A stretch of DNA of 64,000 bases, from assembly GCF_025452095.1 (NCBI RefSeq), contig NZ_CP104877.1:4216001-4280000 (forward strand). The letters are read 5' to 3'. Source of the DNA: Paenarthrobacter sp. JL.01a. GTDB lineage: Bacteria; Actinomycetota; Actinomycetes; Actinomycetales; Micrococcaceae. Below, in pieces: positions 39,951 through 48,215 of the stretch. Each line of letters begins with the position of its first letter. The first letter of the stretch is position 1. A model generated the notes under the pieces. That model had not been told where the DNA came from. It made no database searches and saw only the letters and a program-made list of their open reading frames with translations. A program made the position numbers and the translations under genes.

Positions 39951-41117
39951 TCAGGCGTGTGCCGCCTCCGGATCCAGGGGGCTTGCTGCAACAAACGCGC
40001 GGTTCCGTCCGGCTGCCTTGGCTTGGTACAGAGCGCCGTCAGCGGTGTAAATCAGCTGTGCCAGCGCATGTCCCGCAATCGGGGTGGATGAGATTCCGTA
40101 ACTGACGGTGGGGAAGGCAAGCCCATCCGGGGCTTGCGCAGCTGCCAGCCGAGTGCTGATCTCGGTGGTGATGGCCTCGGCGCTGACTTCGTCGGCGCCG
40201 GGAAGGAAGATGACAAATTCCTCCCCGCCGTATCTGGCCACCAAATCGGTCTTGCGCAGGGTCCCCTTGCACGCAGCCGCGAAGGCCCTGATTGCCGCGT
40301 CCCCCGCGGCGTGGCCGTGGGTATCGTTGACCGCCTTGAAATGATCAAGATCAGCCAGGATTACGGCGGCGGACAACCCTGCCCTGTGCAGCCCTGCGAG
40401 TTCCCGCTCGGCCAACTCCATGAACGCTTGGCGATTCAGCAAACCGGTCATTCCGTCGCGCATTGCCCGCTCGTTAAGCACCGTAATTAGCTGATGGTTA
40501 TTGAGCGCAGTCATGCTGAATGAAACCAGGACCAACAGCATGATCAGCAGCAAGCACGTCACCGCCGGGGCAAAGAGCGTGTTGAGGATTTCGCTGTCCG
40601 GCCCCTCAACGGCGTATGCCACAATCCGGCAACCGAAGTAAGCCACAAGGGCGACCGCGACGACCAACAATGGTTTGTGGGCCTGGGAGGCCTGTGACTT
40701 CAACAGCGCGAGTTCGCGCGCGGCCAGCGCCATCCCGACCCCCATCAGGGCGAAGTAGACCAGCACGCCCCGCCACTCGCCGTCGGGGGTCACCTCAGAG
40801 AAAGCTGCGACGGCGGTGATCGCCGGGGCGGCCAAAAGCAGCCACAACGGCGTCTTCAAACTTCTGAGGGATCGGAACCCCGCCCACACACCGAATGCTC
40901 CCGCCACCAACAATGCGTTGCCGAAAGGGACGGCCGCCCTGCTCCATTCGGTTTCCTTTAACAAGTACGCCCCAATGCCGGCCAGCCAACATCCGAGGGC
41001 CGCGGACCAGTAGGAACTGTAAAGAGAGCGGGTTCTCCGGTACGACCCCAGGAAAAGCACCCACAATGTCAGCGTGACCACGGCCAACGCCAATTTCAAG
41101 CTAAATAAATCCAACAT
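39951..41117 (-). CDS. Membrane GGDEF protein, diguanylate cyclase
   Basis: A 388-residue protein with six to seven N-terminal transmembrane helices (about residues 5-210) and a C-terminal GGDEF domain (about 220-375). The active-site motif is R-Y-G-G-E-E-F (GG[D/E]EF) and the inhibitory I-site R-K-T-D lies exactly five residues before it, so an active, feedback-inhibited c-di-GMP synthase is likely. No EAL or sensory domain is recognisable beyond the membrane part. ATG 41117 is used, with GGGGGG upstream. Single-gene unit. Confidence 0.88.
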   Translation of the reverse strand: MLDLFSLKLALAVVTLTLWVLFLGSYRRTRSLYSSYWSAALGCWLAGIGAYLLKETEWSRAAVPFGNALLVAGAFGVWAGFRSLRSLKTPLWLLLAAPAITAVAAFSEVTPDGEWRGVLVYFALMGVGMALAARELALLKSQASQAHKPLLVVAVALVAYFGCRIVAYAVEGPDSEILNTLFAPAVTCLLLIMLLVLVSFSMTALNNHQLITVLNERAMRDGMTGLLNRQAFMELAERELAGLHRAGLSAAVILADLDHFKAVNDTHGHAAGDAAIRAFAAACKGTLRKTDLVARYGGEEFVIFLPGADEVSAEAITTEISTRLAAAQAPDGLAFPTVSYGISSTPIAGHALAQLIYTADGALYQAKAAGRNRAFVAASPLDPEAAHA

Positions 41118-41280
41118 GGATCCCCCCATTCATCGGCCAGCCTAAAGGCCAAGTGGAGAATGGGCGAAACACGACGCGGCGGAAAGTCGGACCAATCGTT
41201 TGCCTTTTGAACGACACGATAACCGGACCCGGACGACCGCCCTTGCGCTCGTGGAGTTGCCGCTTGAGTAGAATGCGCCC

Positions 41281-41670
41281 ATGGCACAGGTCATTGTCTA
41301 TGGACACAGAAGCTCAATCGAACAACGCCGCGAGGTCCTTTCCTCGGCGATCCACGGAGCAATAGTGGCAACGCTCGACTACCCGCCGGAAAAGAAATTT
41401 CAACGTTTCATTCCCTTGGACAGCGCGGACTTCATCCACCCGGACGACCGGGGCGGAGACTACACAATCATCGAGATCTCCATGTTCGAGGGCAGAACAG
41501 AGCAGTCAAAACGCAACCTCATCGCGGACCTGTTCGCACGGATCGAATCCGAAGCAGGAATCAAGCCGCACAGCGTGGAGATCACCATCACGGGAACTCC
41601 ACGGGTGAACTGGGGGATCCGAGGTGTCAACGCCGCGGACCTGGCACTCAATTATCAGGTCAACGTTTAG
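41281..41670 (+). CDS. Tautomerase-superfamily protein without N-terminal proline
   Basis: A 129-residue protein matching the longer tautomerase type (F-x-R-F-I-P-L-D-x-x-D-F-x-x-P-x-D-R; Y-T-I-I-E-I-S-M-F-E-G-R; I-T-I-T-G-T-P-R-V-N-W-G-I-R-G). Classic tautomerases use Pro1 exposed after Met removal; here the chain begins M-A-Q, so the catalytic Pro is absent, a feature I believe is common to this subgroup. Function unknown. The gene stands alone between the GGDEF and GNAT genes. Confidence 0.78.
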   Translation: MAQVIVYGHRSSIEQRREVLSSAIHGAIVATLDYPPEKKFQRFIPLDSADFIHPDDRGGDYTIIEISMFEGRTEQSKRNLIADLFARIESEAGIKPHSVEITITGTPRVNWGIRGVNAADLALNYQVNV

Positions 41671-41693
41671 CAGGCCCTCCGCGGGGTACCGGC

Positions 41694-42194
41694 CTAAGTC
41701 GCGCTTTTGTGCTTCGGGTTCGCCATTTGCTGAGGCTTTTGGAGCGGCTTCACCAGGACAAGGGACGGGCCATCCCAGTCGATGCGTTCAAACTCTTGTA
41801 GTGGCAAAAATCCAGCTCGACGGTAGAAAGCCCGGCTCTCCGAGTAGGCGTCGTCCTCGAATGAGGGACCCACGGTGCGGACTTGAAGCAGCTTGCAACC
41901 ATCAGTAAAAAGTGACGCCGAGATAGCGTTGACCAGAGCTGAACCGACTCCATTGCCGCGGTGATTAGCGTCTACGGCAATGAGACTCAATTCAGCGGAT
42001 TGTGGAAAATGGCGGATCACCAACGCAACGCCGATGACGTGGCCCTGGATGACGGCAAGGAATGAGTCCCGCAGTGAAGCACTCTCGACGTAGTTGACGA
42101 TGGCTTCCTCAACGGAGAACCATGCTGGCAGGGTGCGAAGGATCCGATCCACAGCTTCGGGGTCCTGACGGCGAATGATCTCCACGAAGTGCAT
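41694..42194 (-). CDS. GNAT-family N-acetyltransferase
   Basis: A 166-residue acetyltransferase. The acetyl-CoA-binding motif A is L-I-A-V-D-A-N-H-R-G-N-G-V-G-S-A-L (about residues 70-86), the R-x-x-G-x-G/A pattern, followed by the motif B strand with S-R-A-F-Y-R-R-A-G-F. Substrate unknown. Convergent with the tautomerase gene. Confidence 0.85.
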   Translation of the reverse strand: MHFVEIIRRQDPEAVDRILRTLPAWFSVEEAIVNYVESASLRDSFLAVIQGHVIGVALVIRHFPQSAELSLIAVDANHRGNGVGSALVNAISASLFTDGCKLLQVRTVGPSFEDDAYSESRAFYRRAGFLPLQEFERIDWDGPSLVLVKPLQKPQQMANPKHKSAT

Positions 42195-42246
42195 GCATCG
42201 AGTACATCACGTACATGGATCAGACGCGCGGCACCCAGGCTAGTCC

Positions 42247-42777
42247 TTAGATAGCGTCCGTACGGCTTGCCGCGTTGAGTAGATCCAGGTAAGCGCCCGT
42301 CACGAGTGCGCCTTCCTGGACTCCGAATGCTGCGAGGAGCCGGCGCGCTTCCGACACAGCGGCATCAGGCCCCAATGTGCCTCCAAGTGGTACCTCCAGC
42401 TCCAAGAAATCACCCAATCCATCGACACGGTCGAGATGAATCCTGGTCTCACCGATACGAAAAACGGTGCGGCTTTTTCGGACGCGCCCTAGTTCGCCGT
42501 AGGCATCCGCGAGGACTGACCGGAGCCCGTCCGGGTCCGTGGTTTCTGAATGGACATAGAACGAGGGTTTGGGGCCAGCTTCATCTTCCCTGCGGTAAAA
42601 GATCAGCACACCGCGCGTCACGTCGAGAACCCGAAGCTTGAGCCGACCGTTCGGGCAAGGGAAGAAGGTGTCGTCTTGGGCGACGCACTCGGGGCCCGAA
42701 TCTGCGAGAGGCGCCACGAATGGCAGCAACGTTTCGAGACTTTCCACTCGCGCCTTAATTTCGATGTTCGTCGGCAT
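42247..42777 (-). CDS. CYTH-domain protein (class IV adenylate cyclase-like)
   Basis: A 176-residue single CYTH barrel. It begins with the hallmark N-I-E-I-K-A-R-V (ExK) motif and has alternating charged strands (L-K-L-R-V, Y-R-R-E, K-S-R-T-V-F, H-L-D-R-V-D-G-L-G-D-F-L-E-L-E). The family includes thiamine triphosphatases, triphosphate tunnel enzymes and class IV cyclases. The likely role is hydrolysis or cyclisation of a triphosphate substrate. ATG 42777 is chosen because the motif starts four residues later; the ribosome site is weak. Confidence 0.82.
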   Translation of the reverse strand: MPTNIEIKARVESLETLLPFVAPLADSGPECVAQDDTFFPCPNGRLKLRVLDVTRGVLIFYRREDEAGPKPSFYVHSETTDPDGLRSVLADAYGELGRVRKSRTVFRIGETRIHLDRVDGLGDFLELEVPLGGTLGPDAAVSEARRLLAAFGVQEGALVTGAYLDLLNAASRTDAI

Positions 42778-42822
42778 GAATTCACTAAACCATGTGGTCA
42801 ACGAGGACGAGGCAAAATCCGC

Positions 42823-43218
42823 TCAGCCCATGTAGTCCTCATCAGAGACGTGCTCGAGCCAGGTGACGACGTCGCCGTTCCTGTCCGCTTCCTGCATCGC
42901 GACGTGTGCCATGAACCGGTCAGGGGTGGCACCGTGCCAGTGCTCCTCGCCGGGTTCGATGTAGACCACATCACCGGGACGGATCTCCTGAATCCCGCCG
43001 TCCCGCGTAGCCACCAGCCCTATGCCGTCGGTGACGTACAGCGTCTGGCCTTTGGGGTGATGATGCCAGGCAGTCCGGGCGCCCGGAGCGAACCGCACGT
43101 GGGCGCACCCGACGGCGGATTGCTCGTCCGGGGTGCGGATGGAATCAACCTGTACCGTTCCGGTGAACCATTCCCCGGGTCCAGCGGCTGTCTGGCCACC
43201 GCTTTTCGTGTATCTCAT
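42823..43218 (-). CDS. Small cupin protein
   Basis: A 131-residue cupin with motif 1 W-H-H-H-P-K-G-Q-T-L-Y-V (about 51-62) and motif 2 G-D-V-V-Y-I-E-P-G-E-E-H-W-H-G-A (about 83-98). Similar cupins are encoded beside carboxymuconolactone decarboxylase-like or NADPH-reductase genes in redox-stress operons. AAGGAG precedes ATG 43218; it follows the MmyB-like regulator by eight bases, so the two are co-transcribed. Confidence 0.8.
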   Translation of the reverse strand: MRYTKSGGQTAAGPGEWFTGTVQVDSIRTPDEQSAVGCAHVRFAPGARTAWHHHPKGQTLYVTDGIGLVATRDGGIQEIRPGDVVYIEPGEEHWHGATPDRFMAHVAMQEADRNGDVVTWLEHVSDEDYMG

Positions 43219-43226
43219 GTTGCTCC

Positions 43227-44099
43227 TTAGCGGGTGCTGGCTTTTTCGACGACATTCTCCGTGGCTGCCCATGACGCCAGCAGCTTCAGGCCTTCTTCGC
43301 TGGCACTTCCGGGAACTGCCGGGTAGACGGTGACGTGAAGGCCGGTGTCCTCGTCGAGTTCAAGTTGTTGATACGTCAGTTCCAGGGGACCGACCACAGG
43401 GTGGTGGAAATTCTTCATCCCCGATCTGTGGCGCCTGACGTTGTGCGCGGCCCACAAAGTGCGGAACTCCTCGCTCCGCATGGACAATTCGCCCACGAGC
43501 TCGGCGATGGCTTTGTCGTGTGGGAAGCGGCCTGCGTGGCGGCGCAGGATCTCCACATTGGTGTTGGCTGCGCGGTTCCAATCCGGGTAGAACTCCCGCC
43601 CCCTGGGATCCAGGAAGATGAACCGGGAATGGTTCGCCGGACCGGCACTGCTCCGGAAAAGGTCGAAGTACATGGCATAACCCAAGGCGTTCGCCGCAAC
43701 CACATCCATACGGTGGTTCGAAATAAGAGCCGGCGCGCCCGTGATGGAGTCCAAAAAGTACTGCAGCGCAGGATCGACAGTGTAGACGGCCTTCTTCACC
43801 TTGGTCCGGACTCCCCTGTTCGCTGTCCGGGCAAGGTCATAAAGGTGCTCGGTCTCCGCGCGGTCCAGCTGCAACGCCCCGGCGATGGCATCCAACACGC
43901 TGTCCGAAACACCGGAGAGGTTTCCCCGTTCCAGGCGGATGTAGTAGTCGACGCTGACGCCAGCCAGACGTGCCGCTTCATCACGGCGAAGGCCCGTGAC
44001 CCGGCGCCGGATCCCGAAAACTTCGATGCCTGCCTGCTCAGGGGTGATGCGTGCGCGGCGGGACATCAGGAACTCCCGCACTTCCGACCGATTGTCCAT
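43227..44099 (-). CDS. XRE/MmyB-type transcriptional regulator
   Basis: A 290-residue protein: N-terminal Cro/C1-type HTH (about residues 28-80; L-R-R-D-E-A-A-R-L-A-G-V-S-V-D-Y-Y-I-R-L-E-R-G) and the C-terminal MmyB ligand-binding (PAS-like) domain with W-N-R-A-A-N and F-H-H-P-V-V-G-P-L-E-L-T-Y-Q-Q-L. MmyB-like proteins are thought to bind fatty acid-like ligands. Divergent from the MFS transporter at 44228, which it probably controls. Start ATG 44099; GTG 44108 possible. Confidence 0.85.
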   Translation of the reverse strand: MDNRSEVREFLMSRRARITPEQAGIEVFGIRRRVTGLRRDEAARLAGVSVDYYIRLERGNLSGVSDSVLDAIAGALQLDRAETEHLYDLARTANRGVRTKVKKAVYTVDPALQYFLDSITGAPALISNHRMDVVAANALGYAMYFDLFRSSAGPANHSRFIFLDPRGREFYPDWNRAANTNVEILRRHAGRFPHDKAIAELVGELSMRSEEFRTLWAAHNVRRHRSGMKNFHHPVVGPLELTYQQLELDEDTGLHVTVYPAVPGSASEEGLKLLASWAATENVVEKASTR

Positions 44100-44227
44100 G
44101 CCCACCACGTTACGACTTCGCCGACCCGTGGTGAGAGGTTCTGTTGGAACCTGTATAACCGGAGCCTCCCACCTGTCCCCAAGGCCGTGGTCCGATAAAT
44201 CCAGTCATTCACCTGAGAGGCCAATCC

Positions 44228-45460
44228 ATGTCAGCAGATACACCCACGGTGGTGCCCGTAGCGGTGCCCGGGAACCCTCTAAGCAATAACCCGGTGAGCC
44301 GTTGGGGAGGTGTGTTCGCCATGTCCTTCGGGGCTTTCGCCGTCGTAGCCTCTGAATTCATGCCCGTCAGCCTCCTGACTCCCATGGCCCGCGACCTACA
44401 GGTTTCCGAAGGGCTGGTGGGACAGGGAATTGCGATATCGGGCCTGTTCGCCGTCCTCACAAGTCTTTCGATTTCCACGCTGACCGGAAGGACGAACCGG
44501 CGCACGCTGCTGATCGGCCTCGCCGCCCTGATGGGTGCCTCGGGAGCCCTGATAGCGCTGGCGCCAGGTTACTTGCCCTTCATGGTGGGCCGGGCAGCCA
44601 TTGGGGTGGTCATCGGCGGATTCTGGTCAATGTCCGCAGCCACGGCGATACGGCTGGTGGCTCCGTCGCGGGTCCCCCGTGCTCTGGCGATAGTCAACGG
44701 AGGCAACGCCCTGGCCACCGTTCTGGCAGCGCCTCTTGGCAGCTACTTGGGTTCCTTCATCGGATGGCGGGGAGCGTTTCTCTGTCTCGTGCCAGTCTCC
44801 GCGGCATGTGTGGTGTGGCTCTGGATGTCCCTGCCGTCCCTGGAAGCACCGACCACCAGGACCAACGCCCGCGACATCCTCGCGATCTTCAACGCTTTCA
44901 AGAACCGGACTGTCGCGTGGGGCATGGCCGCCTGCGGGACTTTCTTCATGGGGCAGTTCATCCTGTTCACCTACATCAGGCCCTTCCTGGAAACCGTCAC
45001 CCATGTGGAAGTGGCCTTTGTTTCCATTGTTCTCCTCGTCATGGGTGTGTCCGGATTTGCCGGGACACTCCTCATCGGCCGTTTCCTGGGACCCGGCTTG
45101 CAGCGGACGCTCATGGTGATTCCCGCCGTCATGGCCCTCATTGCGGTTGCCCTCGTTCCCGTCGGTGCGGTTTTCGCCGTCGTCGTTCTTTTGCTGGCCC
45201 TTTGGGGCCTGTTGGGGACCTCGGCTCCGGTGGGCTGGTGGAGCTGGGTAGCGCAAGCGATGCCCCACAACGCCGAACAAGGCGGCGGGCTCATGGTGGC
45301 CGTGGTCCAGACCTGCATCGCCCTGGGTTCCACTCTTGGCGGGGTCCTGTTCGACTCGCTCGGCTTTGAAAGCACATTCCTTGCCAGTGCCGTGGTGCTG
45401 GTGGTGGCGGCGTTCCTTGCGTCTAGGCTGAACATGGCACCAACTCCCAACCGAGGATGA
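44228..45460 (+). CDS. MFS efflux transporter (DHA1, NepI/AraJ-like)
   Basis: A 410-residue transporter with 12 helices. The S-E-F-M-P-V-S-L-L-T-P-M-A in TM1 and the motif L-T-G-R-T-N-R-R-T-L after TM2 are typical of the AraJ/NepI efflux group. It is regulated presumably by the divergent MmyB-like protein. It overlaps or closely precedes the PEP-mutase-family gene, forming a two-gene operon. GAGAGG lies before ATG 44228. Confidence 0.85.
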   Translation: MSADTPTVVPVAVPGNPLSNNPVSRWGGVFAMSFGAFAVVASEFMPVSLLTPMARDLQVSEGLVGQGIAISGLFAVLTSLSISTLTGRTNRRTLLIGLAALMGASGALIALAPGYLPFMVGRAAIGVVIGGFWSMSAATAIRLVAPSRVPRALAIVNGGNALATVLAAPLGSYLGSFIGWRGAFLCLVPVSAACVVWLWMSLPSLEAPTTRTNARDILAIFNAFKNRTVAWGMAACGTFFMGQFILFTYIRPFLETVTHVEVAFVSIVLLVMGVSGFAGTLLIGRFLGPGLQRTLMVIPAVMALIAVALVPVGAVFAVVVLLLALWGLLGTSAPVGWWSWVAQAMPHNAEQGGGLMVAVVQTCIALGSTLGGVLFDSLGFESTFLASAVVLVVAAFLASRLNMAPTPNRG

Positions 45461-45471
45461 CGGAGACAACC

Positions 45472-46251
45472 ATGACAGAAGCAAGCATCGAAGCCCGCGC
45501 GGAACAACTGAAGGCCCTTCATGAGGCACCTGAGATCCTGAGTGTCGTTAATGTTTGGGACGCCGTCAGTGCAACCGCCGTGGCCGCGCTCCCGCAGACA
45601 AAGACCATTGCCACGGCAGGACACTCCATCGCTGCCGCCTTTGGATACAAGGACGGAACCATGCCGTTGGATGTGGCGCTGAGCGGTGTGGAGAGGATCG
45701 TCAACGCTGTTGACCTCCCGGTCACTGCAGATCTCGACGACGGATATGAGGACCCGGCCGAAACCATCCGTCGCGCTATTGGCATCGGAGTGGTGGGCGC
45801 CAATGTCGAGGACCGCCTGCGGCCGTTCGACGAAGCAGTTGCCCGCGTGAAGGCGATCATTGACGCCGCCAACGCCGAGGGCATTGCCTTCCAGCTGAAC
45901 GCACGGACTGACGCCATCGTCCGCGGCGGTGACCGTCCGGTCAGGGAAAGCATCGACGACGCCATCGCGCGGGGCCGGGCCTTCCTCGACGCCGGTGCCG
46001 CTCTGGTTTTCGTCCCCGGCGCACTGAACCGTGAGACCATCGAGCCCCTCGTTGAAGGCCTCGGCCGCGGCAAGCTCTCCGTGATCGGCGCTCCCGGAGC
46101 GTTGCCGGCCGCCGAACTTCAAGAACTCGGCGTAGCGCGTGTGTCCTACGGGCCGTTCACGCAGCGGGTCGCCCTGCGCGCCCTCCAGGACCTCGCCACC
46201 AACCTGTACGGTTCCGGCGTCATCCCGAAGGACACCCCTGCGCTGAACTAG
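45472..46251 (+). CDS. Isocitrate lyase/PEP mutase-superfamily enzyme
   Basis: A 259-residue (beta/alpha)8 barrel. The metal-binding segment is T-A-D-L-D-D-G-Y (about 84-91) and the loop A-N-V-E-D-R-L-R follows; the K-K-C-G-H cysteine motif of true isocitrate lyases is not visible. Members include PEP mutase, 2-methylisocitrate lyase and oxaloacetate hydrolases. Substrate undetermined. ATG 45472 has GGAGA upstream; ATG 45457 overlapping the MFS stop is an alternative. Confidence 0.82.
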   Translation: MTEASIEARAEQLKALHEAPEILSVVNVWDAVSATAVAALPQTKTIATAGHSIAAAFGYKDGTMPLDVALSGVERIVNAVDLPVTADLDDGYEDPAETIRRAIGIGVVGANVEDRLRPFDEAVARVKAIIDAANAEGIAFQLNARTDAIVRGGDRPVRESIDDAIARGRAFLDAGAALVFVPGALNRETIEPLVEGLGRGKLSVIGAPGALPAAELQELGVARVSYGPFTQRVALRALQDLATNLYGSGVIPKDTPALN

Positions 46252-46260
46252 GGCAAAGCG

Positions 46261-46291
46261 TCCCGGCCCGCTCGCAGCGGGTGGGCCGGGA
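46261..46291 (+). terminator. Terminator after the PEP-mutase-family gene
   Basis: TCCCGGCCC (46261-46269) pairs with GGGCCGGGA (46283-46291); the interior CCGCT/AGCGG can extend the stem. Confidence 0.6.
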
Positions 46292-46396
46292 CTGCCCGGG
46301 GCCGGCCTTTACGATCAGCTCTTTCAGTGAGTGGTGCGTGATCCTAAAATTAGTGTGCTGATGGCAGCAGAACCTGGCGGAAGGGGCATGGTTGCC

Positions 46397-46630
46397 ATGA
46401 CCAAGGGTCCATTCCGGCACGACAAACCGGATCACCAAAGCGAAAGCAAAGAACACAGAACCCGCTTCGGCGAGTGGCTGAGGCGCGAAGACTCAGGCGT
46501 GGAGGGAACCGCCAGCAGTATTTTCATCCGCCGGCATGATGATCACCACCCGCCGGAACGCACATGCATCCAGGGGCATGAGATCGCGCCGGGGGAAACG
46601 CATTGCTCCCATGGACACCCAGTCGGCTGA
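46397..46630 (+). CDS. Small Cys/His-tailed protein of unknown function
   Basis: A 77-residue hydrophilic protein rich in His, Arg and Asp. The C-terminus C-I-Q-G-H-E-I-A-P-G-E-T-H-C-S-H-G-H looks like a single metal-binding ribbon (Cys and His pairs nine residues apart). No family recognised. The start is uncertain (ATG 46397 or 46388). It lies between a terminator and the convergent LysR gene. Confidence 0.5.
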   Translation: MTKGPFRHDKPDHQSESKEHRTRFGEWLRREDSGVEGTASSIFIRRHDDHHPPERTCIQGHEIAPGETHCSHGHPVG

Positions 46631-46647
46631 CAGTCCCAGGAGCCCCG

Positions 46648-47571
46648 TCACGAAGTCGACCGCGTATCAAAAGCCGCCGCCGATTCCCGCAGGAGGCGGG
46701 CCACGGTGTCCAAGGGAAGGCTCGTTGGCCGCCGTCGGTCGAACCGACGCAAGGCGATGTGCCTGGTCCCCAAACCCGGCACATCCAGGATGTCCACCTG
46801 ATCATGGACCACGCCTGTCAGAGCCAAAGTGGGCACGATTGCAACACCCTCCCCCGCCGCCACCAAGGCGAGGGCAGTAAGCGTGTCCTGGTACTGGTGA
46901 ATCGTCTCGATCTGGGCTCCTGTGGAATGGCGCAGGCGCCCGAGGACGGCAATGTTGGCCGCTGATGGCTCGACCCCCAGCCACGGGAGGGGCAAACGGC
47001 TGAGGTCCAGGTTGTCGGTGGTCAGCAGCGACCCTGCCGGAACCACCAGCTTCCATGGCTCATCCAGCAGGGGTTCTTCCACCATTCCAGCGGCAAGGGG
47101 ACGCTGGTTCGAGGTGGTGGAATCGTGTTCGACCACCACTGCATCCAGCTGGCGTTGACGGAACAGCCGCATAAGCGCCGGGAAGGCGTCCTCAACCAGC
47201 TGGATCTGGAGCTGGGGGTACTGGATACGCCATTCGGGAAGCCGCGGGATCACCACAGTCCGCATGAAGCTGGTGAAGCCGCCCACCCGCACCACGCCGG
47301 CAACCTCAGCCTGTCCCTGCACGCGGGACCGCGCCACATTCAGTGCGCGCTCTATCTCCTCCCCTGCCTCCGCCATCGCCAGCCCGGCGGGCGTCAGGAC
47401 CGAGCCTTTGGGCGTTCGGAGGAGCAGCGCCTGGCCCGCTTCGCTCTCCAATTTGGTGAGTTGCTGCGACACCGCCGACGGCGTAATGCGCAGCTCATCG
47501 GCAGCGGCGAGGACCCCTCCGGTACGGGCTACGGCGAGGAGAACCAGCAGGCGACGAGGGTCCATTTCCAT
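46648..47571 (-). CDS. LysR-family transcriptional regulator
   Basis: A 307-residue LysR protein. N-terminal winged HTH (residues 1-65; L-A-A-A-D-E-L-R-I-T-P-S-A-V-S-Q-Q-L-T-K-L-E) and a type 2 periplasmic-binding-like effector domain (about 90-300). Divergent from the small membrane protein gene at 47762; the shared region has a T-N-A type inverted repeat. Target and effector are unknown. Confidence 0.88.
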   Translation of the reverse strand: MEMDPRRLLVLLAVARTGGVLAAADELRITPSAVSQQLTKLESEAGQALLLRTPKGSVLTPAGLAMAEAGEEIERALNVARSRVQGQAEVAGVVRVGGFTSFMRTVVIPRLPEWRIQYPQLQIQLVEDAFPALMRLFRQRQLDAVVVEHDSTTSNQRPLAAGMVEEPLLDEPWKLVVPAGSLLTTDNLDLSRLPLPWLGVEPSAANIAVLGRLRHSTGAQIETIHQYQDTLTALALVAAGEGVAIVPTLALTGVVHDQVDILDVPGLGTRHIALRRFDRRRPTSLPLDTVARLLRESAAAFDTRSTS

Positions 47572-47594
47572 GTTCAGCGATTCTAAATACGGCC

Positions 47595-47614
47595 TTCAGA
47601 ATAATGCAATTGAA
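47595..47614. promoter_or_regulatory. Possible LysR box
   Basis: TTCA-N12-TGAA palindrome within TTCAGAATAATGCAATTGAA, 24 bases upstream of the LysR start in the divergent region. Confidence 0.35.
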
Positions 47615-47761
47615 CTAAAGGTAGCTTTCCCTCAGAATTTAGGCATAGCCGCTCTTCGCTCTGAGGATACGGTCTCTGTAAACAGCAGAAAACACCCCTG
47701 AAGATATTCGTCATTCGGCCTGCCTCCGTGCCGGCTGCCTGGACATGAGAGAGGACACCCG

Positions 47762-48109
47762 ATGGAGCTGCTCTGGGAAATTACCGGTTGGGCCGGCGCT
47801 GCAGCGATGCTTTGCGCCTACATGACGGTGTCCATGGGCTGGATCAAGCCGGGCACGACGTTCCAGGCCGCGAACCTTTTTGGCTCCTGCGCCTTCATCA
47901 TCAACGGCACGCTCCACGGAGCCTGGCCCTCGGTGGCCACCAACGTGGCGTGGTTCCTCATCTCGGCGGTCGCCCTGCTGAGGATGCGCAACCAGCAACC
48001 TGACGCAGTCGTCGAGGCGGAACCGATCGTCGTCCCGGCCTACGTCACCACGGATACGGGCACGCAGCCTGTTATCCCGCACCCCGCTCCTGTCGCCAAC
48101 TGCGCGTAA
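47762..48109 (+). CDS. Small membrane protein, CBU_0592-like family
   Basis: A 115-residue protein with three hydrophobic helices (about residues 5-25, 33-52, 57-74) and a polar Pro/Thr-rich tail. The W-A-G-A-A-A-M-L-C-A-Y and N-L-F-G-S-x-x-F-I-I-N-G segments match the short CBU_0592-type membrane proteins of unknown function. GAGAGGACACCCG precedes ATG 47762. Divergent from the LysR gene, possibly its target. Confidence 0.75.
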   Translation: MELLWEITGWAGAAAMLCAYMTVSMGWIKPGTTFQAANLFGSCAFIINGTLHGAWPSVATNVAWFLISAVALLRMRNQQPDAVVEAEPIVVPAYVTTDTGTQPVIPHPAPVANCA

Positions 48110-48215
48110 CCTGCTCGTCCAGGGCGCGGCGAACACACAAGGTAACCTCCCGCCGTCGTCGTAAGAACCAGCGCATAGGCTGGGCCTTAAGCGCCGCCCG
48201 ACAGAGAAGGAAGCC

